Positions 35,931 to 43,819 of a stretch of 64,000 nt of DNA are shown here, in pieces (positions within the stretch are counted from its first letter, which is position 1; each line of letters begins with the position of its first letter). The notes beneath the pieces are model-generated. The model ran no database searches, was not told where the DNA came from, and was given only the letters and a program-made list of their open reading frames with translations. Both the position numbers and the translations under genes were made by a program. The DNA is from DASWNP01 sp036399175 (lineage in GTDB: Bacteria; Acidobacteriota; Blastocatellia; Pyrinomonadales; Pyrinomonadaceae), in the NCBI GenBank assembly GCA_036399175.1, contig DASWNP010000050.1:1-64000 (forward strand), read 5' to 3'.

Positions 35931-36704
35931 TCAACCGAAATACTTGAAGCCGATGCGCAGGCTCTTCAAGGCCGTCGGCGGCAGCGCCCAGACGAGCATC
36001 AGCGACATCAACCCATGAGAGAGGGCGAGCGCCGGAAGGTTAGGCACGCGCTGATAGACGCTCGCCCAGATGAGGCCGCCCGCGAAGGTGGCGGCGGTCA
36101 GCCAGGGATTCGGCAGGTGAAGCAGCGCGAAGATTGAGGCCACGACGAGCGTGCTCGGCCAGCCGCGCCCACAGACGATTTGCGCCCGCCGGTTGATGAA
36201 ACCCTGCAAAGCATACTGCTGAATGAGCCCCCAGACGGGCAGCCACACAACCCACTGCCACTCTTGCAGCTTGCTCAAACGAAAACTTCTGTTGAGCCAC
36301 CCGACGAGGACGACGAGCGCGGCGGCCGCAAGCATCGGCAACAATAACAGACGCAGGGCTCGCACGAAGTTGTCGAACCGCCAGCCAATCTCGCGCGCCC
36401 CTTCGCCGCGCGCGCGGTGCGAGAGAAACATCAGCGCGAGCGCGAACAGGAGCGGGATGCCGCCCACCAGCTTGCTGTTCTCCGCGAAAGGCAGCACGAC
36501 CCACGCGATGATGAGAAACGAAAGCGTCACGGATGCAATCTCCCACAGCGCGAGCGTACGGCTGCCAACCGTCTGCGTCGCCTCCGACGACTGCAACGAT
36601 TGCGACGATTGCAACGCCTCCGACGGCTGTGACGCCTGCTCAGCATCCATCTCAGCCGCTTTCGCCCCGGGCGGCGACTCTCTCTCCAACTCTTCGACGC
36701 TCAA
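35931..36704 (-). CDS. CPBP-type membrane protein with substituted catalytic motif
   Basis: A 257-residue membrane protein with about six to seven helices after a Gln/Ser-rich N-terminus (1-48). It resembles CPBP/CAAX-like intramembrane proteases: motif 2 F-x-x-x-H is present (FALLHLPNPWL, H196) and motif 3 has SHGLMSL. Motif 1, normally E-E-x-x-x-R, reads QQYALQ at 162-167, so both catalytic glutamates and the arginine are replaced by Gln. It may be a non-catalytic or altered member. It sits among polysaccharide genes. Confidence 0.75.
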   Translation of the reverse strand: MSVEELERESPPGAKAAEMDAEQASQPSEALQSSQSLQSSEATQTVGSRTLALWEIASVTLSFLIIAWVVLPFAENSKLVGGIPLLFALALMFLSHRARGEGAREIGWRFDNFVRALRLLLLPMLAAAALVVLVGWLNRSFRLSKLQEWQWVVWLPVWGLIQQYALQGFINRRAQIVCGRGWPSTLVVASIFALLHLPNPWLTAATFAGGLIWASVYQRVPNLPALALSHGLMSLMLVWALPPTALKSLRIGFKYFG

Positions 36705-36780
36705 ACAGTTTCTCTCCCTTTCGCTCGATGCCTTTCAGAGCGCGCCTGCTCTTGCGGGCTCGTCCTGCGGATTGGCTCGC

Positions 36781-37635
36781 TCACTGCGGAATCGTAAAGC
36801 GAGCGGGTCTGCCGACGAGACGCAAAGTACGTCCGTTTGCGTCTGCGCTTTGGTGGACGGCGTAGACGCGCGCCTCGTGTTCGCCGGGAGGAAGCGGCGG
36901 CGTGAAGAAGAAGAAGCCGTACTCTCCTTCCGGGATGCCGCTCTCGACGAGGTCGCGGCGCGGCTGGTCTGCGACGCGCGTCTCGACGAGACGCCCGTCG
37001 ATGTAGAGCTGCACTTCGACGCGCGCGCGCAGGTCTTCGCGGCTGACGACCCAGCCCCGCACCGAGACGGCGTTGGCCTCGTCGAGCCAGCCGCGAAAGA
37101 AGGGCTCGGCGGGAGTCGCCTCCAGCCGGAAGCGGAAGGGGTTGCCGAGCTGTTGCAGCGTCCGGCGCTTCCCTGCGCCGCTCGCATGAACTGCGTAGAC
37201 CCTCGCCTCGTGCTCGCCTTCTTCGAGCGGCGGCAGAAAAAAGTAGAAGCCGTGCCGCTCATCCTCCGTCGCGCCGGCCGCGACGAGGTCGGGGCGCGGA
37301 AACTCCGCCAGGCGGCTCTCGACGAAACGCCCGTCGATGTAGAGCTGCACTTCGACGGGCGAGCGCGCATCGGCGCTGTTGACAGCCCAGCCCGAGACGC
37401 CGCGCAAGCTCGCATCGTCGAGCCACCCGCGCAGGTAAGGGCTGAAGGCCGTGTAATAGAACCCGACGGCGAAGACGCCCACGAACAGCACATCGACGAT
37501 TGATTTGATAATCAGGTAATGCGTCAGTCGCGCGAGCGCTTCGGGCGTCTCTCCCGTCTCTCTTCTGGAAATCATCTCTACTCGGCGAAAGGTCGGAAAC
37601 CCCTGTCTCCCTTCTCCAAATCCGTCGGCGGGCAT
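36781..37635 (-). CDS. membrane-anchored protein with two GWA domains
   Basis: 284 residues; the start could also be ATG 37575, and neither has a clear ribosome binding site. One membrane helix (SIVDVLFVGVFAVGFYYTAFS) is followed by two tandem copies, about 100 residues each, of the domain GVSGWAVNS / SVRGWVVSR, VEVQLYIDGR, PRPDL / PRRDL, HGFYFFLPP / YGFFFFTPP and GEHEARVYAVH. The copies are about 55% identical by eye. It is probably anchored in the inner membrane with the domains outside. Function unknown. Confidence 0.75.
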   Translation of the reverse strand: MPADGFGEGRQGFPTFRRVEMISRRETGETPEALARLTHYLIIKSIVDVLFVGVFAVGFYYTAFSPYLRGWLDDASLRGVSGWAVNSADARSPVEVQLYIDGRFVESRLAEFPRPDLVAAGATEDERHGFYFFLPPLEEGEHEARVYAVHASGAGKRRTLQQLGNPFRFRLEATPAEPFFRGWLDEANAVSVRGWVVSREDLRARVEVQLYIDGRLVETRVADQPRRDLVESGIPEGEYGFFFFTPPLPPGEHEARVYAVHQSADANGRTLRLVGRPARFTIPQ

Positions 37636-37800
37636 CCGTCTGAAGATTCGCTTGAAGAGCTTTAAGCGTCGAAGTTTATCACATCAAAGGCGCAGACCCG
37701 GACGCTCCGGCTCAGGCGTCGGAGCGACGCTCTGCCTTTGGCTCGACCTTTCGCCCAAAGGTTAGACATTAGACATCGGCTTCGACTTCGAGTGGAGATG

Positions 37801-39012
37801 TCAGAAGGCGACAGTCGGGGCGCGCTCGATTGCCTCGACGCGCGCGAGCCGAGCAGCGATTTCGCGCCGGCGACGCTGGCATTGAAGCTGCGCGTCAATC
37901 CACTCGCCGACTGCGAGCGCCGCGCCGTAGGCCGTGCGCGCCTTCTTCAATTCGTGTCGCGGCGCGTCGCCGAAGTGCCCGGTGCGTTCGGGCAGAGTGA
38001 AGTCCGTGTCGAACTCGTCGTCGGCCTGGGGCAGATGTGCGGCCACGCGCGCACGCGCGAGATGATAGTCGCCGCGCAGAAGCTGAACGGCGTAGCGGTC
38101 GTGGCCGCTCTCAGACCTGCGCATGACTGAGAGACGCGCGAGCAGGTCTCTGGCGCGCTCGTGCTCTCCGGCGACGAGAAAGGCGCGCACGCACGTCTGC
38201 GCCGCCGCGTAGCGCGTCCCGCCCCAGTCCGACAGCTCGACGCTTTGCACGGCTCGCCGCGCATAGTCTACAGCCTCGTCGAGTCGTCTTTCCATGCGCG
38301 CCAGCTTCGACTTCATCTGTGCGTGCGCGCTCTCACGGATTCGGTAGTTCTTCTCCTCGCGCGGCTCCTGTTCTTCCCAGAGACGCAGGTAGCGGGCGGC
38401 CTGTGCGGCGTCTCTCAGGGCGAGGCTGATTTGGAAGAGCTGTTCGAGGTGCGTCGTGCCCCAGAGCTTCGGGCAATCCTTTTCCCAGACAGACCACGCC
38501 TCCTGCGCCGTCGAGAGCGCATCATGCGTCATGCCGCGCGCGAGCTGAAGCTCCGCCTTGTAGAAGAGAATCCTGCTCTTCCAGCTCGTGAAGCCGGCGC
38601 TTCTCAGGTAGCTCTCGGCTTCCGTATAAGCTCGCTCGATGGTCGGAAGGCTGACGGGAAGCTCCTGGCCAATCTCGATGTGGTCGGTCAGATTTCCGTA
38701 GACGCAGCAGGATTTAATCTCTGCTCCGTCGGCGTCCGAAAGAGGCGCGAGCAGCGAGAGGGCTTCGCGCAACCTGTCTGCGCCGACGAGCGCGTCGGCC
38801 GCCGCGCGCCGCAGGACGGGCTTGAGCCACGCGGGCACTTCGTCGTGCGCCTCGGCGATGCCGAGAGCCTTTCTGTATAGCTCTTGAGCGTGCTGAAGCT
38901 GGCCGTTGCCGTAGGCCGCCTCCGCCGCGTTGTAGAGGTCGAGCACCTCGATGTACATCGTCAACATAACCATTTCCCCTGAAACAAGAGACCCGAAGGT
39001 CGAGATGTTCAT
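37801..39012 (-). CDS. TPR-rich protein of the HSP90 operon
   Basis: A 403-residue, almost wholly helical cytoplasmic protein. Tetratricopeptide-like pairs are visible, for example LYNAAEAAYGNGQLQHAQELYRKALGIAE, and later blocks with the AL/A spacing of TPRs (AVDYARRAVQSVEL, RARDLLARLSV). No catalytic motif is seen. Its ATG overlaps the stop of the HSP90 gene (ATGA at 39009-39012), so it is translated with the chaperone and probably is its adaptor or client receptor. Last gene of the MerR-VWA-HSP90-TPR set. Confidence 0.75.
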   Translation of the reverse strand: MNISTFGSLVSGEMVMLTMYIEVLDLYNAAEAAYGNGQLQHAQELYRKALGIAEAHDEVPAWLKPVLRRAAADALVGADRLREALSLLAPLSDADGAEIKSCCVYGNLTDHIEIGQELPVSLPTIERAYTEAESYLRSAGFTSWKSRILFYKAELQLARGMTHDALSTAQEAWSVWEKDCPKLWGTTHLEQLFQISLALRDAAQAARYLRLWEEQEPREEKNYRIRESAHAQMKSKLARMERRLDEAVDYARRAVQSVELSDWGGTRYAAAQTCVRAFLVAGEHERARDLLARLSVMRRSESGHDRYAVQLLRGDYHLARARVAAHLPQADDEFDTDFTLPERTGHFGDAPRHELKKARTAYGAALAVGEWIDAQLQCQRRRREIAARLARVEAIERAPTVAF

Positions 39013-40925
39013 CCGATTAAATCCAGCTCTTCGCCCGGCTGGTGCAGGGTGAGGCGGTCGCGGTCGCCGAGCACCATCTCGAAGAGACGGACGAGATGCC
39101 GGTGGATGGCTTCGGCGTTGTTCTGCGTCAGAAGGTTGTGCGAATAGAGCAACGCGCTATGGTAGACGCCGAGCATAATCTCCCGCATCAGTGGATTACG
39201 ACGGTCTTCGACGACGAGCTGCGCGACGAGCGGGTTGTCGGCGTTCAGAGAGAGAAACTGCGGGCGGCGGCGGCTCTGCTCGACGGCTTCGCGTGCGATG
39301 TCGTCGAGCGCGCTCGTCAGAGTCAGGCTCGTGAGCCTGTCGCGCAAGCGCCGCTCGGCTTCGGTCTCCGGCGTCTCGATGATGACGGCGGGCAAATCCC
39401 CCGGCGCGAAGCGGCGTACCTGCACGCGGACGTTCGTCACGCCCGAGCGATACAAGTGCCCCTCCATGTCCAGCTCAAGCTGACGAAAACGCTCTTCGTC
39501 GTTCGGCGCGAGACGCAGGAAAAGCTCCGGGTCGTCGGTCGCGTCGAGGCGTTCGAGGTAAACGTCTTCCGCGTGCCTTTCCGTATACTTCCTGAGCAGC
39601 TCTTCCTCGAAGCTGTAACCGGCGTTGATGACGACCCAGCCGCGCGCCTCCGCCAGCCTGTAGAACTGCGTGGCCGCGCCGCGATAAGCGAAGTAGTAAA
39701 TCGGCGCTCGCCCGCGCGTCTCTTCGCGCGGAGCGTTTGCGCCGAGATACTGACGCAGCGACATCGGCCCCCGGCTCGTCTCGAAGATGAGCAAATCGCC
39801 GACGCGCTCGAAGAAGTCGTCGTGATAAAAGGCCATCCCCTTGAGATGATAGTGATGCCAGAGGTTGATGCGCGCGAACTTCTCCGGCTCGAACTCGGCC
39901 AGGTAGCCGAGACGCTCGACGACGATTTCTCCCAGCCGCTTCTGGAGAAAATCGAACGAAGGATGGTTGCGCTGAATCTGGTCGCGCGCGGCGGTCGGCT
40001 GCAAGTCGGGCGTATCGACGATGCCGCGCACGAACTTCGCCCAGGGCGGCAGCAAGCTCGTGTCGTCGGCGCGAATCAGCATGCGGCGGACGAAGATATC
40101 GACGACGCCCGTCGTGTTGATGTCGGGCATGTGGCGGTCGGAGATGAAGAGCGCGCCGCGCGCCGTGTACTTGCCGTCAATCTCGACCGGCATCACGTCG
40201 AGCATGATGTCGGGATAGCGCCGGTTGAGAAAATCGACGTAAGCCTCCTGCCGCGCCGTGTCCGAAGGCCAGATTGTGCGATGCCAGGGAGCTTCGACGG
40301 CGTTGACAGCGCCGCGACCGTTCACCGAAATCGGAAACTGTATGAAGTCGCAATATCTGACGATGCTCTGGCGCAGTCGCTCTTCGTCGAGCATGAAAGT
40401 GTAGTCGGGCGCGATGGTGACGATTATCTCCGAGCCAACGTCGCGCTTGTCGTCGGCATAAAGCTCGCAATCAATCGAGCCGGAGTTGTGCCAGGCGAAG
40501 GCTTCGTCGGAGTCGAGCTTGCGCGTGCGGACGACGACGCGCTCGGCGACGACGAAGGCCGAGAGCATGCCGATGCCGAACTGCCCGATTAACTCGAAGG
40601 CGCTTGTGCCCTCTCCGGCGAGCTGCTTTCTCGACGCGCTCGTGCCCGAAGAGCCGATGACGGCGAGAAACTGCTTGATGTCCTGCCTGTCCATGCCGAT
40701 GCCGTTGTCGCGGAAGACGAGGCGGCGCGCGTGTGAGTCGAAGGTGATGTCGATGCGCCCGGCGAGGTTGGGCTCGCGCTCGCGTCGGCGCACGATGCTG
40801 TCGTTGGCGTTCTGCACAAGCTCGCGCACGAACACGTCCGGCTCGGAGTAGAGGTGCTCGGCCAAAAGCTTGATGAGACCCTCGAAGTTGGTCTCCATCT
40901 TGAATTTTTCCGGTGCGTTGTTCAT
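39009..40925 (-). CDS. divergent HSP90-family (HtpG-like) chaperone
   Basis: A 638-residue cytoplasmic GHKL ATPase chaperone. The nucleotide pocket is intact: RELVQNANDSI (E35, N39), DNGIGM (from D73) and GQFGIGMLSAF (from G114). The middle domain retains FVRGIVDTPDL and a catalytic-loop arginine (TAARDQIQ) in a sequence that differs from ordinary HtpG (usually SEDLPLNVSRE). The C-terminal third is also divergent. Length matches HtpG. It follows a VWA gene by about 220 nt and overlaps a TPR gene, which is not the usual context of htpG; a second, canonical htpG elsewhere is possible. GAGAGGGAAAG precedes the ATG. Confidence 0.85.
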   Translation of the reverse strand: MNNAPEKFKMETNFEGLIKLLAEHLYSEPDVFVRELVQNANDSIVRRREREPNLAGRIDITFDSHARRLVFRDNGIGMDRQDIKQFLAVIGSSGTSASRKQLAGEGTSAFELIGQFGIGMLSAFVVAERVVVRTRKLDSDEAFAWHNSGSIDCELYADDKRDVGSEIIVTIAPDYTFMLDEERLRQSIVRYCDFIQFPISVNGRGAVNAVEAPWHRTIWPSDTARQEAYVDFLNRRYPDIMLDVMPVEIDGKYTARGALFISDRHMPDINTTGVVDIFVRRMLIRADDTSLLPPWAKFVRGIVDTPDLQPTAARDQIQRNHPSFDFLQKRLGEIVVERLGYLAEFEPEKFARINLWHHYHLKGMAFYHDDFFERVGDLLIFETSRGPMSLRQYLGANAPREETRGRAPIYYFAYRGAATQFYRLAEARGWVVINAGYSFEEELLRKYTERHAEDVYLERLDATDDPELFLRLAPNDEERFRQLELDMEGHLYRSGVTNVRVQVRRFAPGDLPAVIIETPETEAERRLRDRLTSLTLTSALDDIAREAVEQSRRRPQFLSLNADNPLVAQLVVEDRRNPLMREIMLGVYHSALLYSHNLLTQNNAEAIHRHLVRLFEMVLGDRDRLTLHQPGEELDLIG

Positions 40926-40969
40926 CTTTCCCTCTCTAACCTGATGACTTTATGAATTGCGGCGACGGA

Positions 40970-41124
40970 TGAGCGCGAGCGTGCGCGCTCGTCCGCGCGC
41001 AGGACGCCGACCGTGTTGGCGAGACTCCCGCCAACGCTTGCCCGCGTCTGCTTCCGGGTGTTGTTTGATGGATGGGGAGATGTCCGTCGTCGGGAGACCG
41101 TTCTGGTTCTCGTCTCCCGACGAC
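40970..41124 (-). promoter_or_regulatory. three consecutive hairpins between the VWA and HSP90 genes
   Basis: GTCGTCGGGAGAC (41086-41098) pairs perfectly with 41112-41124 (13 bp). Near 41013-41033, GTTGGCG/CGCCAAC (7 bp), and near 40970-40990, GAGCGCG/CGCGCTC (7 bp). No T-tract follows the strong one on the minus strand, so attenuation, processing or mRNA stabilisation is more likely than termination. Confidence 0.5.
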
Positions 41125-41144
41125 GAACAGTTCGCGTGGGAGAG

Positions 41145-42410
41145 TTAGCGGAGTTTGCGGCTCAGGCGGCGCAGGTAGGAATCATAAGCCAGACGCTTGC
41201 GCGAGTCCTTGCCCCGGCTGGGGTCTTCGAGCAGCTCGGAGAGTTCGGAGAGCGATGTCTCCTCGTCGCTTACGTCCTGATCATGCCTCATCCGGGCGAA
41301 GAGCGGCGCGCTCGCCGACATACTGGCCGCGACAACTCCTCTCGCCGATGCGAAATCGCCCCTGTCCATGTGAGCCATCGCCTCGCGGCGCGCACGCGCG
41401 TTCATCAGAAGCTGCACGGCCTTGCCGACCTCCGCCCTCAAAGGCAGATGCTCGATGGCCGACTCTTCATCGAACTCAACTTCAAACGCCTGCTTGACGA
41501 CCTCAGCCGCTTTCGCGTCCTGCGGCGTGTAGCCGAGGCGCAGGTCGAGCAGTCGGAGCTTCGTGCGCGAAGGCTGCGCCGGAATCTTCAGTTGGACGAC
41601 CACTTCGAGCGGCGAACCGGCCTGTAGGTTCGGAAGTTTGTAGCGACCCGTCTCGCCAAGCTCGAAATCGTTGAGCACATCGACGAGGCGCACGCCGTCT
41701 GCCGGAACGAGGCCGAGCGTGATGGTGTGCGCCACCTGCGCGATGAGCCCTTCAAGCTCGACGGCGAAGATGCGCTGCATGTCCTCCGGCTCCTGAACGT
41801 GCCAGGCGTTGCCGCCTCCCGCCTCGGCCATCGGCATCAGAAGGTCTTCGTTGAAGTCGCCGCCGATGCCGATGGTCGAAGTACTCACGCCGCGTTTGAA
41901 GAGTCCGCCCGCCTGCGAAACTATCTCGTCGGTGTTGGTGATGCCGACGTTCGCCAGCCCGTCGGTAATCAGGAGAACGCGGTTGATGCCTTCTTGCGAG
42001 AGGTGTTCGCTGACCTGCATGCCGCCGCGCACCCAGGCTTCGTGCAGCGCCGTCGAGTTTCGCGCGCGAATGCGCCGCAGGCTCTCTTTCAAGACCGTCT
42101 TGTTCTCGACGGGCTGGCTCGGAATAAGCACTTCAATCTCGTCGTCGAAGATGACGACGCTCAGTCTGTCCTGTGGAAGCAACTGGTCGATGCAGTATCG
42201 GGCGGCCTCGCGCGCGCGCTCCATCTTGACGCCGTCCATCGAGCCGGAACGGTCGAGCACGACGCTCAGGTTGAGACGCGGCCTGTGCCCCGCTACCGTC
42301 TCCAGTTCCGGCGCAGTGATGCGAAGCAGCACGTCTACGGTCTGCTCGCGCCCCGCCGCGAGCCTCGCGCGCTCTGTGATGAACTCTACTCTCGGTGCTG
42401 TCTGCGACAT
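41145..42410 (-). CDS. VWA-domain protein of the HSP90 operon
   Basis: A 421-residue protein without signal peptide. A short N-terminal beta region (EFITERARLAAG...VDVLLRITAPE) leads to a VWA domain with a complete MIDAS: D53-R-S55-G-S57, a T in ARNSTALHEAW and D in LLITDGLANVG. After residue 230 comes a beta segment and a helical tail (AKAAEVVKQAFEVEFDEESAIEH...ARARREAMAHMDRGDFASAR). This layout is like cytoplasmic Ca-activated-channel/YfbK-type VWA proteins that assemble complexes through metal-dependent contacts. It starts 4 nt after the MerR-type gene ends, with GGGAGAG as binding site. Confidence 0.82.
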   Translation of the reverse strand: MSQTAPRVEFITERARLAAGREQTVDVLLRITAPELETVAGHRPRLNLSVVLDRSGSMDGVKMERAREAARYCIDQLLPQDRLSVVIFDDEIEVLIPSQPVENKTVLKESLRRIRARNSTALHEAWVRGGMQVSEHLSQEGINRVLLITDGLANVGITNTDEIVSQAGGLFKRGVSTSTIGIGGDFNEDLLMPMAEAGGGNAWHVQEPEDMQRIFAVELEGLIAQVAHTITLGLVPADGVRLVDVLNDFELGETGRYKLPNLQAGSPLEVVVQLKIPAQPSRTKLRLLDLRLGYTPQDAKAAEVVKQAFEVEFDEESAIEHLPLRAEVGKAVQLLMNARARREAMAHMDRGDFASARGVVAASMSASAPLFARMRHDQDVSDEETSLSELSELLEDPSRGKDSRKRLAYDSYLRRLSRKLR

Positions 42411-42414
42411 AAAT

Positions 42415-43128
42415 TCAACTCTCTCCCTTCCCCGGCCTCCCGCCGTGTAATGCTATGCGCTCCAAAATCGACTGCACCAGCCGACGCAAACCCTTCGTCT
42501 CGCGCGGCACGCGGTAACTCGCGCGTATGTGCAGCTCCAACCCCGGCTCAATCTCGACGCGTCGCCAACTATCTCGCTCAGCCTGCGGGAGAGAGTGCTG
42601 AGCGTCGGGCGCGCTCAACTCCGAGCTGATGCTCGCAGGCAAAGACCCGGTCGAACGCTGCGACCTCGCAGGCGAAGCAGGTGGGGCGGGTGAAGACGCG
42701 GGCGGGGCGCTCGCAGGTTTCCTCAGCAGCGTTTCCAGATAACGCAAAGCCTCGTTCTTCTCGCCCGAACCCGTCTTCCTCTCGCCCTCGCCGCTCAGGA
42801 GCAATCGCTCCAACTGCCGCTCGCCCCGGCTGCCCACCAGCTCGCGGATGGTGCGAATCGGCAGCCGCTCCGATTGCAGCTTCTTGACGACGAGCAGTTG
42901 CAGCAGATGCCTGTAGCCGAAGACGGAGGCCGTGCCCTGCTTATCTTCTGCGGGCGAGATGAGCCCTTCCGACAGGTAATAACGGACGGTGCGCTCGTCC
43001 GGAAGCTCCGTCACCGTCCCGCGCTCCTGCACGTAGCCGCCAACCGAAAGTATCTTCGCCGCCTGCTCCGCCAGCTCCGCCACCCCGACGTATTTCCGGT
43101 GGCGAACCCCGTCAAGCCACTCTTTCAT
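42415..43128 (-). CDS. MerR-type regulator of the VWA-HSP90-TPR operon
   Basis: About 237 residues. An N-terminal winged helix resembles MerR (LAEQAAKILSVGG, DERTVRYYLSEGLISPAE, VFGYRHLLQLLVVKKLQ), followed by a helix, a Pro/Ala/Ser-rich linker and a C-terminal segment W.rveIepGLELHIRasYr. No metal-binding cysteines are present. I place the start at ATG 43128, not 43254 as the longest frame would, because a near-consensus promoter at 43136-43164 would begin transcription at that ATG. Probably autoregulatory through the overlapping palindrome. Confidence 0.8.
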   Translation of the reverse strand: MKEWLDGVRHRKYVGVAELAEQAAKILSVGGYVQERGTVTELPDERTVRYYLSEGLISPAEDKQGTASVFGYRHLLQLLVVKKLQSERLPIRTIRELVGSRGERQLERLLLSGEGERKTGSGEKNEALRYLETLLRKPASAPPASSPAPPASPARSQRSTGSLPASISSELSAPDAQHSLPQAERDSWRRVEIEPGLELHIRASYRVPRETKGLRRLVQSILERIALHGGRPGKGES

Positions 43129-43135
43129 GGAACGC

Positions 43136-43211
43136 ATCATACAACCGCTACTTTCTATTGTCAACAGTAAATACTGTCGATAACGACGGACTTCCGGAAT
43201 TTTTACTGTCG
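43136..43211 (-). promoter_or_regulatory. near-consensus promoter with palindromic operator (leaderless start)
   Basis: On the minus strand TTGACA (43159-43164), a 17-nt spacer and TATGAT (43136-43141). The ATG begins 7 nt after the -10, so the mRNA would start at or within a base of it. An 18-nt palindrome (43162-43179; half-sites CGACAGTA and TACTGTTG) overlaps the -35, and a further CGACAGTA half-site lies at 43204-43211, 32 nt away. Confidence 0.72.
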
Positions 43212-43270
43212 GAAGCGAATTTCGTCGGCGCGTGAGGTTGAGCGCCCGGGGCACAAGGAGGAATGGGCGC

Positions 43271-43774
43271 TCAGTCGTCGCTGCCTTCCGAAAGCTCCTC
43301 GAACATCTTGTAGTAAGTCTCAGCCATGCCGAGTCGCTGGTAGGTCTGCTGCGCGACGAGGTTCTGCTTTTCGACGTAGAGGCGAAAGCCGCAGACGTTG
43401 CCCTCAGCAGCCGCGCGCTCTTTGACGAACGCGTAGAGCCTTCGATAGACGCCGCGACGGCGGAAGTCCTCCCGCACGTAGACGCTCTGTATCCACCAGA
43501 AGAGCGCGTTTCGCCAGTCGCTCCATTCGTAAGTGATGAGAAGCGAGCCGACGATTTCGTCCTCCGCGCCGCTCGCGCCCGGCGCTTCGGCGACGACGTA
43601 GAAGCCGTAGCTCGGATTTCTGATGAGAGCGCCGACGCCCGCCGTCAGCACATCGACGGAAAGCTCTTTAGCTTCCGTCTCCCGAGCCATCGCGCGATTG
43701 AATCCGACCAGGGCATCTACGTCGCCTTCGCCGGCGAGTCGGAGGCTTATCTCCTGTTCCGAATGTTCAGTCAT
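43271..43774 (-). CDS. GNAT-family N-acetyltransferase
   Basis: A 167-residue acetyl-CoA-dependent acyltransferase. The fold order is visible: ISLRLAGEGDVDALVGFNRAM, GFYVVAE...VGSLLITYEW, WIQSVYVREDFRRRGVYRRLYAFV (acetyl-CoA loop RRRGVYRRL) and LYVEKQNLVAQQTYQRLGM. Substrate not predictable. It lies directly upstream of the MerR-type operon's promoter, in the same direction. Confidence 0.9.
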   Translation of the reverse strand: MTEHSEQEISLRLAGEGDVDALVGFNRAMARETEAKELSVDVLTAGVGALIRNPSYGFYVVAEAPGASGAEDEIVGSLLITYEWSDWRNALFWWIQSVYVREDFRRRGVYRRLYAFVKERAAAEGNVCGFRLYVEKQNLVAQQTYQRLGMAETYYKMFEELSEGSDD

Positions 43775-43819
43775 CTTTTCTGTTCCTGATGTTCCGTTAT
43801 CTTCAGAGCATCCCTCGGA

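Noticed and set aside
39042..40592. 516-codon plus-strand open frame
   Set aside because: Antisense to the HSP90 gene, whose ATPase motifs are intact.
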